A stretch of 64,000 nt of DNA from JANQPX01 sp965222015 (GCA_965222015.1 CBDCTL010000023.1:434001-498000), one strand, 5' to 3'; numbered from the stretch's first letter, positions 1 to 8,440 are shown. Translations and numbers: made by a program. The notes: generated by a model not told the origin, from the sequence alone.

Positions 1-626
1 GGATCGGCGCCCTGGGCGACGCCGAAGGCCATGCCCTCGGCCGCGGTCACCAGATTGACACCGGCCAGGAGCTGGTTGACCGCCTTGACCGAGGAGCCGA
101 TGCCGACCCGATCGCCGAGACGGAACACCCGGGACGCGACGGCGTCCAGCGCCGCCTCGGCCGCTTCGAACGCCTTCGCCGAGCCCGACGCCATCACCGT
201 CAGCCTGCCGGTCTCGGCACCGACCGCACCGCCGCTCACCGGCGCGTCCAGAAGCTCGAACCCGCGCCCGGCGAGGCGCTCGCCGAGCGTCTTGGTGAAC
301 GTCGCCGGAACCGTGCTGCACATCATCACCGTAGCACCGGCGGGCAGGGCTTCGAGCGCGCCGCCCTCGTCGAACAGCGCCACCTCCACCTGGGCGTCGT
401 TGACCACCATCAGGATCAGGAGATCGACGGCTTCGGCCGCCTCGGCCGGACTGGACGCCGCACGGCCGCCGCGCTCACGCAGACGATCGAGCGCTTCCTG
501 GCGAAGATCGTAGCCGATCACATCGAGGCCGGCGTTCAGGAGATTGTCGACCATGCCGGCGCCCATCGCGCCGAGCCCGATGAAACCGACCGTGCCGGCC
601 TTGTTCTTTTCGCCTTCGCTCGCCAT
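1..626 (-). CDS. NAD(P)-dependent oxidoreductase, 3-hydroxyisobutyrate dehydrogenase family (3' end beyond window)
   Basis: The reading frame starts at an ATG (624-626) and runs off the left edge, giving about 208 residues. The N-terminus carries the Rossmann motif GFIGLGAMGAGM (about residues 13-24). It is followed by the substrate-binding DAPVSGG block and the KAVNQLL segment that holds the catalytic lysine of beta-hydroxyacid dehydrogenases. The family oxidises 3-hydroxyisobutyrate, tartronate semialdehyde or related hydroxyacids with NAD(P). It lies 76 bp downstream of a proline-racemase-family gene on the same strand, so a shared catabolic operon is likely. The exact substrate cannot be told from the sequence. 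Confidence 0.85.
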   Translation of the reverse strand, partial: MASEGEKNKAGTVGFIGLGAMGAGMVDNLLNAGLDVIGYDLRQEALDRLRERGGRAASSPAEAAEAVDLLILMVVNDAQVEVALFDEGGALEALPAGATVMMCSTVPATFTKTLGERLAGRGFELLDAPVSGGAVGAETGRLTVMASGSAKAFEAAEAALDAVASRVFRLGDRVGIGSSVKAVNQLLAGVNLVTAAEGMAFGVAQGAD

Positions 627-702
627 CGCCGTCGCTCGAACCTCCTTCGATCGCCTCGCTTCGCCGCTCATATCATCGGGACCGCCTATATCACCGGGCC
701 GC

Positions 703-1722
703 TCACGTCACCTGGAAACCGTGGGCGTATGGGTCACGTTCGTCCACGAAGATCGTATTGAGCCCGGTCAGCCTGGCCCAGCCCGCGACGCTCGGCCGGA
801 TCGCGGCCATGCCGCCGATCTCGAGCGCCTCCTCGACCCGGCCCTCGAACAGGCTGCCGATGATGCTTTCATGAACGAATTCCTCGCCGACCACCAGCTT
901 TCCTTTCGCCGCCAGCTGAGCCATGCGCGCCGACGTCCCGGTGCCGCAGGGGCTGCGATCGATCGCCTTGTCGCCGTAGAAGACGGCGTTGCGGCCATGG
1001 GCCCGCGGATCCTTCACAGCACCCGTCCACTGGACATGGCTGACGCCGCGGATGGTGGCGTCCTCCGGATGCACCACCTCCACCGCCCGGTTCAGCCGCT
1101 CCCGTATCAGCGGGCTGAGCCGCTGGATATCGGCGGCCGCCATGGACTCGACCCCGGAAAAATTCGGCTGCGGATCGATGATCGCATAGAAATTGCCGCC
1201 ATAAGCGATGTCGACCACCAGCTCGCCGAGCCCCGGGCAGTCGACCCGCAGCTCGGATCGGGCGAGAAAGCTCGGTACGTTGGTCAGACGCACGCGGTCG
1301 ACGAAGCGTCCGCCCAGCGTGTCCCGCTGATAGCGGGCGAGCACGAGGCCGGCGGGCGTGTCGAGGCGAAGCACGCCCTCCTCGGCCGGCGTCACCAGCC
1401 CCTGTTCGAGCGCAAAGGTGACGGTACCGATGGTGCCGTGGCCGCACATCGGGAGACAGCCCGAGACCTCGATGTAGAGAACCCCGAGATCGCAGTCCTC
1501 GCGGCTGGGCGGATAGAGGATCGACCCGGACATGACGTCGTGGCCGCGCGGCTCGAACATCAGCGCGGTCCTGATCCAGTCGAAGCGCTCGATGAAGTCC
1601 TGGCGCCTGGAGCTCATGCTGTCGCCCCGCAGCGGCGGCCCGCCGCCCGCGACCATGCGCACCGGATTGCCGCAGGTATGGCCATCGATGCAGAAGAACG
1701 TCCTGTGCGCCGCTCGGATCAT
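703..1722 (-). CDS. 4-hydroxyproline 2-epimerase / proline racemase family protein
   Basis: This 339-residue protein has both catalytic cysteine blocks of the proline racemase fold: MCGHGTIG near residue 90 and DRSPCGTGTSARMA near residue 250. The N-terminal segment FFCIDGHTCGNPVRMVAGGGPPL is the pattern of 4-hydroxyproline epimerases, which interconvert trans-4-hydroxy-L-proline and cis-4-hydroxy-D-proline in hydroxyproline catabolism. Two cysteines argue for a true racemase/epimerase rather than a 3-hydroxyproline dehydratase, where one is replaced by Thr. I chose the ATG at 1722 because GGAGG lies 8 nt upstream. An in-frame ATG at 1773 with GAAGGA before it is an alternative and would add 17 residues of unlikely composition. 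It leads a two-gene operon with the dehydrogenase downstream. Confidence 0.88.
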   Translation of the reverse strand: MIRAAHRTFFCIDGHTCGNPVRMVAGGGPPLRGDSMSSRRQDFIERFDWIRTALMFEPRGHDVMSGSILYPPSREDCDLGVLYIEVSGCLPMCGHGTIGTVTFALEQGLVTPAEEGVLRLDTPAGLVLARYQRDTLGGRFVDRVRLTNVPSFLARSELRVDCPGLGELVVDIAYGGNFYAIIDPQPNFSGVESMAAADIQRLSPLIRERLNRAVEVVHPEDATIRGVSHVQWTGAVKDPRAHGRNAVFYGDKAIDRSPCGTGTSARMAQLAAKGKLVVGEEFVHESIIGSLFEGRVEEALEIGGMAAIRPSVAGWARLTGLNTIFVDERDPYAHGFQVT

Positions 1723-2203
1723 GCCGCCTGCCTCCGACTGTCGACCACCGTCAGGAAACCCTGGCCGGGTCATGGCTATTCCTTCGGTGGGCACATGTGG
1801 TGATCCGACCGCCGCCAATCGCCCGCCGGTCTCCTTTATCCCGCTGACGATGCATCGAGCGACCTCCCTTTTCACCGTGTCTGGCCACCGCGTCAGTAAG
1901 GTGGCCGGTCGCTCCGCGCTCCGCAAGCGTCGAGGTCGCGTCTCACTGCGCCGGACCGTTTCGTGCCGCGGCGACACCGAGATATAGGAACAAAAACACA
2001 AAAGGACACCGCCGACCGACCTTCCTCCGACATCACTTCAGCATGCAATTCTATCTTTTTGATTTTCAGTAATTTTATTTTCCCGAAATTAATCCACAAG
2101 CCATTTAACGTTTTAGTTGAGGGAATTCGCTTTTCAACTTTAAATCCATATAGTATGCATATTTAACTCTCCTAAAGAGATATAACCGCCGTCGAGGGGG
2201 TCG
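1723..2203. other. Divergent intergenic region, AT-rich on its right half
   Basis: This 481-bp spacer separates the leftward epimerase gene from the rightward sugar transferase. The right half (about 2000-2180) is much richer in A/T than its surroundings, as expected for a promoter region. I found no convincing sigma-70 or sigma-54 hexamer pair and no gene in it. Confidence 0.5.
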
Positions 2204-3598
2204 ATGTCGATACTGGGCTATCACTTCAACCGACTGAGCCTGATCCTGTCGTCGATCGAGGCGCTTTTGTTCTGCTTCGTCTTCCTGCTGTCCGGCCGGT
2301 TCCTCCTGATCGGCACGGGTCATATCGATTTCGACCTGTTCAGCACCGTGCTGCTGCCGAGCGGCATCCTGCTTCTCTGCCTGATCGCGCTCGGCAGCTA
2401 CCACCTCGAAGCCTGGCGCTCCGTCCAGATCATGGCGAGGCGCATGTTCGCGAGCGCCGTGTTCGGTTCCCTTCTGATCGTGATCGTCCAGTATCTCATG
2501 CTCGGCTATTCGCCGTCGCCCACCAAGATCGCGTTCTGCGCCGGTTGTAGCTGTTTGATCGCGCTCGGCGGCCGGCTGATCGGCCGCAAGCTCACCGGTC
2601 TGCGCTCGCGCATCAAGCCGCGCGCGCTGATCCTCGGCACCGGCGAGAAGGCCGCGGTGGTCTGGCGCGCACTCGGCTGCGGTTTCATCGGCCCGAGCGT
2701 CGACGGTTTCGTCCAGCTCGAAGGCTCGGACACGCGCGGCGGGATCGCCGGACTGCTGCCCGGCCAGCGCATTCTGTCCATGCCCGCCGACCTCGCCGCC
2801 TATGCCCGGGAACGGCGGATCGAGGAGATCGTGATCGCCCTCGACGACGGCCGCCTCGGCCTTCCGGAACAGGACCTGATCCACTGCCGCATGGGCGGCA
2901 TCGCCGTGACCGACGGTGCCTCCTTCGTCGAGCGCAACACGGGCCGGGTCAAGCTGGACCTGATGGAATCACGCTGGCTGATCTTCGCGCCCGGCTTTCG
3001 CCGCGGGCTGATGCGGGCGATCGCCAAGCGCGTCACCGATCTGCTCTACAGCGCCCTGATCCTGATCGCCTGCCTGCCACTGCTGCCGATGATCGCGCTT
3101 GCGATCAAGCTGGACTCACCGGGACCGGTGCTCTACCGGCAAAAACGGGTCGGGCTCAACGGGCGTCCGTTCGACATCTACAAGTTCCGCAGCATGCGCA
3201 CCGACGCCGAGGCCGACGGCCAGGCCCGCTGGGCGCGTGCGGACGACCGGCGCATCACCCGGCTCGGCCACCTCCTCAGGCGCACGCGCCTGGACGAGCT
3301 GCCGCAGCTGATCAACGTCTTGAAAGGCGACATGAGCATGGTCGGGCCGAGGCCCGAACGGCCGGAATTCACCGCTGTACTCTCCGCCCGCCTGCCCCTC
3401 TACGCCAAGCGCCACACGGTTCGCCCAGGGCTGACCGGCTGGGCGCAGATCAACTACCCCTACGGGGCCTCGATCGAGGACGCCCGCGAAAAACTCGAAT
3501 ATGACCTCTATTACGTCAAGAATCACACGCTGTTTCTCGATCTGGTGACCATGATCCAGACGGCCCGCATCGCGCTCGGCGGCATCGGCGCCCGCTAG
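2204..3598 (+). CDS. Polyprenyl-phosphate glycosylphosphotransferase, exosortase-associated type (EpsB-like)
   Basis: This 464-residue membrane protein would start exopolysaccharide repeat units by moving a hexose-1-phosphate from a nucleotide sugar to undecaprenyl phosphate at the inner membrane. Four N-terminal hydrophobic segments (about residues 10-35, 44-66, 79-99, 104-125) precede a nucleotide-binding-like region and a fifth segment (about 277-303). The bacterial sugar-transferase domain follows: SPGPVLYRQKRVGLNG, YKFRSMR, RLDELPQLINVLKGDMS, VGPRPERPEF and RPGLTGWAQI. The N-terminal pattern MSILGYHFNR resembles the family described as PEP-CTERM-system-associated sugar transferase (TIGR03013); that assignment is from memory of the family. 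The ATG follows GAGGGGG. It stands alone here, about 26 kb from the matching prs operon. Confidence 0.88.
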   Translation: MSILGYHFNRLSLILSSIEALLFCFVFLLSGRFLLIGTGHIDFDLFSTVLLPSGILLLCLIALGSYHLEAWRSVQIMARRMFASAVFGSLLIVIVQYLMLGYSPSPTKIAFCAGCSCLIALGGRLIGRKLTGLRSRIKPRALILGTGEKAAVVWRALGCGFIGPSVDGFVQLEGSDTRGGIAGLLPGQRILSMPADLAAYARERRIEEIVIALDDGRLGLPEQDLIHCRMGGIAVTDGASFVERNTGRVKLDLMESRWLIFAPGFRRGLMRAIAKRVTDLLYSALILIACLPLLPMIALAIKLDSPGPVLYRQKRVGLNGRPFDIYKFRSMRTDAEADGQARWARADDRRITRLGHLLRRTRLDELPQLINVLKGDMSMVGPRPERPEFTAVLSARLPLYAKRHTVRPGLTGWAQINYPYGASIEDAREKLEYDLYYVKNHTLFLDLVTMIQTARIALGGIGAR

Positions 3599-3757
3599 TG
3601 GCGCAAGCCGTCACCGCCTCTTGTATCTGTTCCGAAAAAACCCCCGACATCCGACGGCAAGGGGTCCGTCCCAAACATCGTCGGGAATCGTTGACAGCGG
3701 ACCGACAGGGGATTTCGTCGCCAGCCGGGCGGCGTCTGCTCTTGCCGCCTCGGCATG

Positions 3758-4135
3758 TCACTCGCCGGAGCGCTCATTCAGCTGTTTGATGCCCGCGAGC
3801 AGCTGCCGCGCGGTGGTCGCGACCACCTCGTTCCAGGCAAGTTCGGAGATGAGCTCGGCCTGGGCCTGAAGGCCGGCGAGAGTCTTCGCCGGCGTCTTCG
3901 CGATGTCGTCCCGGAGCCGCCGTATCGTCGCCGACATGTCCTCGGCGCTCGGGCCGCCGCCCGCCAGTCCGGCGCGGAGACTTCGCCATTCCTTCAACCA
4001 GAAAGGGTGCGGATCCGCGAAGTCGCCATCCGCTCTCCCTCCGCGCGAAACATCTGCGGCGACCGAGGCTTCCTCTTCGACCGCACGGGAGTCCTCAGCC
4101 GGCGTCGTCGACGATGACGGATCCAACTTCGACAT
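3758..4135 (-). CDS. Hypothetical protein (125 aa) under TetR-type control
   Basis: I do not recognise a family. The 125 residues have no signal peptide or membrane segment. The N-terminal 40 residues are rich in Ser, Asp, Glu and Ala and look disordered; the C-terminal 80 look helical, with regularly spaced leucines and alanines. This helical build recalls phasin-like or accessory proteins, but that is only an impression. The ATG at 4135 has GGAAG 7 nt upstream. It lies 68 bp downstream of the tetR gene, and its likely promoter sits between two identical-type palindromes, so it is probably the regulator's main target. Confidence 0.6.
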   Translation of the reverse strand: MSKLDPSSSTTPAEDSRAVEEEASVAADVSRGGRADGDFADPHPFWLKEWRSLRAGLAGGGPSAEDMSATIRRLRDDIAKTPAKTLAGLQAQAELISELAWNEVVATTARQLLAGIKQLNERSGE

Positions 4136-4154
4136 GGAGCGCTTCCGTTGATTA

Positions 4155-4169
4155 ATGAACTTCGTTCAT
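4155..4169. promoter_or_regulatory. TetR-type operator 1
   Basis: Perfect inverted repeat ATGAAC-TTC-GTTCAT. It lies where the leftward transcript of the 125-aa gene would start, so bound repressor would block initiation. The same arms recur 55 bp away (centre to centre) at 4210-4224. Confidence 0.75.
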
Positions 4170-4175
4170 ATCAAC

Positions 4176-4202
4176 ATTTAAGCATACTTGGATATGTGTC
4201 AA
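4176..4202 (-). promoter_or_regulatory. Sigma-70-type promoter for the 125-aa gene
   Basis: Read leftward, a consensus -35 box TTGACA (4197-4202) is followed after 15 nt by TTAAAT (4176-4181), or after 16 nt by TAAATG. The promoter is bracketed by the two operators. The spacing is slightly short, so the -10 placement is tentative. Confidence 0.6.
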
Positions 4203-4203
4203 C

Positions 4204-4848
4204 TTAAAAATGAACAGAGTTCATATTTTTCTTCCCGGCGCTGTGCCGCTCTTTGCTCAAGCCGGCGAGATAGCCGCGCACGAGATCTTCGGCCAGGGCC
4301 CTCGGATCGGCATGGGTGACGTGGCGAAGATTGCCGCCCAGGGCCAGAGCGCAGACGCCGTGCACGCCGGACCAGATGATCGTGGCCGTACGCCGGACCG
4401 CGCGCCGCTGCTCGCCCGGATAGAGCGGTCCCAGAATGGTGATCGCGAGATGGGCGATGCGCTCAATGCTGGTGGTGTACCAGTCGGCGCGGCCGTTTCC
4501 GTCGGCCGGGTGGTGATCGAACACCGCCCGCCAGACCAGCGGCTGCTCCTCGGCGAAGTCGATATAGGCGCGCGCCATGGCGGCCATGCGGTTTTCGGGG
4601 CCCGTCGCCTTCGCGGCCTCTTCCTCCAGCCGGTCGCAGAGGCGATCGAGGGTGCGTGCGTTCAGCCGCTGGACCAGCTTGTCGAGGCTGCCATAGACGT
4701 TGTAGAGCGTGCCGACGGCGATGCCGGCGCCGGTCGCGAGTTCGCGCGCATTAAGGGCGCCGAGCCCGCGCTCGGCGATGATGGCTTCGGCCTTGTTCAA
4801 GGCGTCGGCGGAAATTCTGTCCCGATCGAGAAGCTTTCGCCCGGCCAT
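4204..4848 (-). CDS. TetR/AcrR family transcriptional regulator
   Basis: This 214-residue protein has an N-terminal helix-turn-helix: ADALNKAEAIIAERGLGALNARELA then GAGIAVGTLYNVYGSLDKLVQRLN (about residues 12-63), the TetR DNA-binding pattern. The C-terminal half, with FDHHPADGNGRADWYTTSIE and TIIWSGVHGVCALALGG, is the WHG-type ligand-binding domain found in many TetR regulators. I chose the ATG at 4848, preceded by GGGAGA at 6 nt, over the upstream ATG at 4911. The operator at 4210-4224 lies inside the last codons, so repressor and target gene share one regulatory patch. Its ligand is unknown. Confidence 0.88.
   Translation of the reverse strand: MAGRKLLDRDRISADALNKAEAIIAERGLGALNARELATGAGIAVGTLYNVYGSLDKLVQRLNARTLDRLCDRLEEEAAKATGPENRMAAMARAYIDFAEEQPLVWRAVFDHHPADGNGRADWYTTSIERIAHLAITILGPLYPGEQRRAVRRTATIIWSGVHGVCALALGGNLRHVTHADPRALAEDLVRGYLAGLSKERHSAGKKNMNSVHF
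4210..4224. promoter_or_regulatory. TetR-type operator 2
   Basis: Perfect inverted repeat ATGAAC-AGA-GTTCAT, with the same arms as operator 1. It overlaps the final codons of the tetR gene and lies just upstream of the -35 box of the 125-aa gene. Confidence 0.72.
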
Positions 4849-4953
4849 GATCGTCTCCCAGGCGCCGGCGACGACCGCGTCCGGCGCGAAGCAGGCATCA
4901 CCATAAGCCAATAACGGGAGATTGCCACGTCGGATCGCCGCGCCGCCGCCGGT

Positions 4954-5646
4954 TCAGGCGCCGAGTTCTTCGCGGCCGCGCGGCTTCAGGTCGTCGTCGA
5001 GATCGTAGACCCAGGGAACGCCCGTCGGGATTTCCAGCTTCAGAATGTCGTCGTCGCCAATGCCGTCGAGATATTTGACCAACCCTCGCAGGCTGTTGCC
5101 GTGGGCGGCGATGATCACCCGGCGTCCCTTCCTGATCTCCGGCGCGATGACCTCCTGCCAGTAGGGAAGCACCCGCTCGACCGTGTCCTTCAGACACTCG
5201 GAACGTGGGATTTCATGGGGGTCGAGATCGGCATAGCGACGATCTTCGCCAGGATGTCGCTCGTCGCCCGGCTCGAGCGCCGGCGGCGGCGTGTCGTAGC
5301 TGCGACGCCATATGTGAACCTGCTCGTCGCCATATTTCTCGGCAGTTTCCGCCTTGTTCAGGCCCTGGAGCGCGCCGTAGTGGCGCTCGTTGAGACGCCA
5401 GTGCTTCGCGACCGGCAGCCAGAGCCGGTCCATCTCCTCGAGCACCAGATTGAGTGTCTTGATCGCCCGGGTCAGAACGGAGGTGTAGCAGAGGTCGAAG
5501 TCGAGGCCGGCCTCCTTCAGGCGCTTGCCGGCGGCCTTCGCTTCGGCGACACCCTGCTCGGACAGATCCACGTCTTGCCAGCCCGTGAACAGGTTGGCCT
5601 TGTTCCAGAGACTCTGTCCGTGGCGAATGAGCACCAGCTTGGTCAT
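4954..5646 (-). CDS. gpmA: 2,3-bisphosphoglycerate-dependent phosphoglycerate mutase
   Basis: The enzyme interconverts 3- and 2-phosphoglycerate in glycolysis and gluconeogenesis, in the cytosol. The 230 residues begin MTKLVLIRHGQSLWN, which holds the phospho-acceptor histidine (RHG). Further family blocks are NLFTGWQDVDLSEQG, SVLTRAIKT, RLNERHYGALQGLNKAETA and the second catalytic histidine in IIAAHGNSLRGLVKYLDGI. Length fits the short alphaproteobacterial dPGM form. The ATG at 5646 has GGAAAGGAA about 6 nt upstream; an in-frame ATG at 5742 would add an unlikely 32-residue extension. No terminator was seen downstream. Confidence 0.95.
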   Translation of the reverse strand: MTKLVLIRHGQSLWNKANLFTGWQDVDLSEQGVAEAKAAGKRLKEAGLDFDLCYTSVLTRAIKTLNLVLEEMDRLWLPVAKHWRLNERHYGALQGLNKAETAEKYGDEQVHIWRRSYDTPPPALEPGDERHPGEDRRYADLDPHEIPRSECLKDTVERVLPYWQEVIAPEIRKGRRVIIAAHGNSLRGLVKYLDGIGDDDILKLEIPTGVPWVYDLDDDLKPRGREELGA

Positions 5647-6506
5647 GGCTGTTCCTTTCCGTCGGGAGCCTTCGGCGACCCGTTGCGTCGGTGCCTGGAT
5701 AGCCGGCAAGAGGCTGGGCTCGCAAGTGCGGATCGGCGGCATCCGGGGCGATGTCAGTCCGAGCGCCGCATCATCCTGCCGCCCAGGGAGCTGCGCTCAC
5801 GTCCACATGTTTTCGAGATAGGGGAGGAGGAGACGGTGATGCCGGCGAAAGCGCGCCCGGGGACCGGCGCGTCAGGTCGCCGTTCGCTCCCCGCGCCGAG
5901 TCGCGATGCCACCTTCGGCGGACGACATGCGCTCCAGATCCTGCCGCCCGGCTTCGATCGGGCCGTGCGACTGCAGGCGTTCGCCCCATGCCGGATGCCG
6001 CTGTGGTCGGTCGCCGAGGCCTGGCATGCCCGAGCGCCGCTCGTGATCGAGTTCCATCATCGCTGCAACCGCATGTCGCATATCGTCAACCCTCGTCGAA
6101 GCAACGCACGCCCGTTTTTCCAGCATGACATGAAGGGGCCGTGTCGGACGCTGGAAAGCGCGCTGAACTACGCCTGCATGGTACGCTCGTCAAGGCATTC
6201 GGGTTACGGTCGACGTGGTAAACGATCTTGATTAAGAATTGGTTAACAGCCGCGTCAATTCGGCAACAGTGCGAAACCCGGCATCCCGCAAAGCCCGTTT
6301 GTCCGGGCTGCACCGGAAAGGTGCGGGCTGGCGTCGGCATCTCGAACCGCGACGATCGCCAGCCAACCGGTCGGACGCTCCCCCTCCGTTCGACGACGCC
6401 CCGGTCCCGGTCCGCAGGCGTCACTGTTCTTGTTTCTTCATGTCGAGAATCGGGCCCTCGTCTTCGCCATCCGTCGATTCTCGGCCTTGGCATCTTTTAA
6501 TGTAGG
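5647..6506. other. Long gene-free stretch between gpmA and dppA
   Basis: No reading frame here has a ribosome binding site or recognisable protein motif; the short frames that exist are arginine-rich by composition. Base composition falls toward the right. Nothing beyond ordinary GC-rich spacer was recognised up to the regulatory sites near 6507. Confidence 0.5.
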
Positions 6507-6521
6507 ATGAACGACGTTCAA
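6507..6521. promoter_or_regulatory. TetR-operator-like palindrome upstream of dppA
   Basis: ATGAAC-GAC-GTTCAA matches 11 of 12 arm positions of the two operators at 4155 and 4210. It lies about 235 bp upstream of the dppA start. One site of this quality could arise by chance in 64 kb, so its role is a guess. Confidence 0.35.
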
Positions 6522-6525
6522 AATC

Positions 6526-6541
6526 TGTGATCTTTGTCACC
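6526..6541. promoter_or_regulatory. CRP/FNR-family-like site upstream of dppA
   Basis: TGTGA, six bases, then TCACC. This is one base from the TGTGA-N6-TCACA dyad used by CRP-type regulators. It lies directly beside the TetR-like palindrome. Confidence 0.4.
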
Positions 6542-6753
6542 TCTCGCGTTGATTTCGCACACGATCGCGTGAGACCGCCGCGAACCGAGGCCGAGGAGTT
6601 TTTCCAGTCACGTTCGGCACTTGCCGATTGACAAGCCCATGCCGTCTCTTGCGTAGTGAGGTCAGTTCACGAAAATGTCGCCCCGTCGACCGGCGACGAG
6701 AAAACAAGCCTGATCAATGCCGGCCGGACGTGTGCCGACAGGGAGTACTCGAC

Positions 6754-8349
6754 ATGACCAAACCTCTTTTCACGGCGGGCCTCGCTCTGACCGCCGCCGC
6801 CCTCCTTTCGACCACCGTGCAGGCCAAGACCCTGGTCTATTGCTCCGAAGGCAGCCCGGAAGGCTTCAACCCGTCGCTCTACACCGCCGGGACCACCTTC
6901 GACGCCTCCTCGCGCCCGGTCTACAACCGCCTGGTCGAATTCGAGCGCGGCACCACCGAGCTCGCCCCGGCGCTCGCCGAGAGCTGGACGGTCTCGGACG
7001 ACGGTCTGCAATACACCTTCAAGCTGCGCCCGGGCGTCAAGTTCCACACCACGGACAGCTTCACGCCGACCCGCGACATGAACGCCGACGACGTGGTCTG
7101 GAGCTTCGAGCGTCAGCGTGACACGGAGCACCCCTACCACACCGTCTCCGGTGGCACTTACGAATATTTCCAAAGCATGGACATGCCGAACCTGATCGCC
7201 TCGGTCGAGAAGGTCGACGACATGACCGTCGCGATCACGCTGACCAAGCCGGAGGCGCCGTTCATCGCCAATCTCGGCATGGATTTCGCCTCGATCATGT
7301 CCGCGGAATACGCGGATGCCATGACGGCCGCGGGCACGCCTGAGGAGGTCGATCTTTCCCCGGTCGGCACCGGTCCCTTCCAGCTGGTCGCCTACCAGAA
7401 GGACGCGGTCATCCGCTACAAGGCCCATCCCGACTACTGGGCCGGAAAGGCCGCCATCGACGATCTGGTCTACGCGATCACGCCCGACGCCTCGGTCCGG
7501 CTGCAGAAGCTGCAGGCGGGCGAATGCCACGTCATGCCCTATCCCAATCCCGCCGACATCGAGGCGATCAAGGCCAATCCCGACATCAATCTTCTGGAGC
7601 AGGAAGGCCTGAACGTCGGCTATCTCGCCTTCAACACCGAAAAGGAGCCGTTCACGGACAGGAGGGTTCGCCAGGCGCTCAACATGGCGGTCAACAAGGA
7701 AGCGATCCTGGACGGCGTATTCCAGGGGGCGGGCACCGCCGCCAAGAACCCGATCCCGCCGACCATCTGGTCCTATAACGACGCGATCGAGGACTATCCC
7801 TACGATCCGGAGAAGGCCAAGGCGCTGCTGGAGGAGGCCGGCGTCACCGATCTCAAGACCGACATCTGGGCGATGCCGGTGCAGCGGCCCTACAACCCGA
7901 ACGCACGGCGCATGGCCGAGATCATCCAGGCGGACTGGGCGGCGATCGGCGTCGAGGCGGAGATCGTCTCCTATGAGTGGGGCGAATATCTGGAGCGCTC
8001 CAAGAACGGCGAGCACCAGACCGTGCTGCTCGGCTGGACCGGTGACAATGGCGATCCCGACAACTTCCTCTACGTCCTGCTCGGCTGCGAGGCCGCCAAG
8101 GACAGCGCCAACCGTGCTCGCTGGTGTCACCAGCCCTTCGAGGACCTGCTGGTCGAGGCCAAGCAGGTCAGCGACAAGGCCGAGCGCACCAGGCTCTACG
8201 AAGAAGCGCAGGTGATCTTCAAGGAGGAAGCTCCCTGGGTCACCATCGCCCATTCCGTGGTGTTCATGCCGGTCAGGAAAGAGGTGGTCGACTACAAGAT
8301 CGACCCGTTCGGCGGCCATATCTTCTACGGCGTCGACCTAGAGGGCTGA
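6754..8349 (+). CDS. dppA: Dipeptide ABC transporter, periplasmic substrate-binding protein
   Basis: This 531-residue family-5 solute-binding protein captures di- and tripeptides in the periplasm for the DppBCDF importer; E. coli DppA also accepts haem and 5-aminolevulinate. A signal peptide (residues 1-24, ending TVQA) precedes KTLVYCSEGSPEGFNP. Long stretches match E. coli DppA as I remember it: GTTFDASS.P.YNRLVEF, NADDVVWSFERQ, GTGPFQL, PYNPNARRMAE, YEWGEYL and GWTGDNGDPDNF. The ATG at 6754 is preceded by GGGAG at 9 nt; an upstream in-frame start at 6628 has no signal-peptide logic. It is the first gene of the dpp operon. Confidence 0.95.
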   Translation: MTKPLFTAGLALTAAALLSTTVQAKTLVYCSEGSPEGFNPSLYTAGTTFDASSRPVYNRLVEFERGTTELAPALAESWTVSDDGLQYTFKLRPGVKFHTTDSFTPTRDMNADDVVWSFERQRDTEHPYHTVSGGTYEYFQSMDMPNLIASVEKVDDMTVAITLTKPEAPFIANLGMDFASIMSAEYADAMTAAGTPEEVDLSPVGTGPFQLVAYQKDAVIRYKAHPDYWAGKAAIDDLVYAITPDASVRLQKLQAGECHVMPYPNPADIEAIKANPDINLLEQEGLNVGYLAFNTEKEPFTDRRVRQALNMAVNKEAILDGVFQGAGTAAKNPIPPTIWSYNDAIEDYPYDPEKAKALLEEAGVTDLKTDIWAMPVQRPYNPNARRMAEIIQADWAAIGVEAEIVSYEWGEYLERSKNGEHQTVLLGWTGDNGDPDNFLYVLLGCEAAKDSANRARWCHQPFEDLLVEAKQVSDKAERTRLYEEAQVIFKEEAPWVTIAHSVVFMPVRKEVVDYKIDPFGGHIFYGVDLEG

Positions 8350-8354
8350 GACCA

Positions 8355-8428
8355 GCCGACGTGGTCCTTGGCGCGCGGAACGTCAGCCAATCTTCGGAGA
8401 CTGACTCCGCCGCCAGGCCCACGTCGGC
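8355..8428 (+). repeat. Nested intercistronic hairpin between dppA and dppB
   Basis: Perfect 10-bp outer arms GCCGACGTGG (8355-8364) and CCACGTCGGC (8419-8428) enclose an inner GTCAG/CTGAC stem. In the transcript this would form a stable stem-loop just after the dppA stop codon. Such structures often protect an upstream binding-protein mRNA from 3' decay, or limit read-through into the permease genes. Confidence 0.7.
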
Positions 8429-8440
8429 GCTCGCAGCGCC

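Noticed and set aside
1723..1773. Longer N-terminus of the epimerase (ATG 1773)
   Set aside because: It has an acceptable Shine-Dalgarno, but the added 17 residues do not fit the family start, and the ATG at 1722 has GGAGG at good spacing. Kept only as an alternative.
5872..6126. Minus-strand 84-codon frame downstream of gpmA's promoter side
   Set aside because: No motif and no Shine-Dalgarno; composition is that of a random GC-rich frame.
6086..6493. Minus-strand frame of 135 codons upstream of dppA
   Set aside because: No ribosome binding site, atypical amino-acid composition, and it spans the likely regulatory region of dppA.
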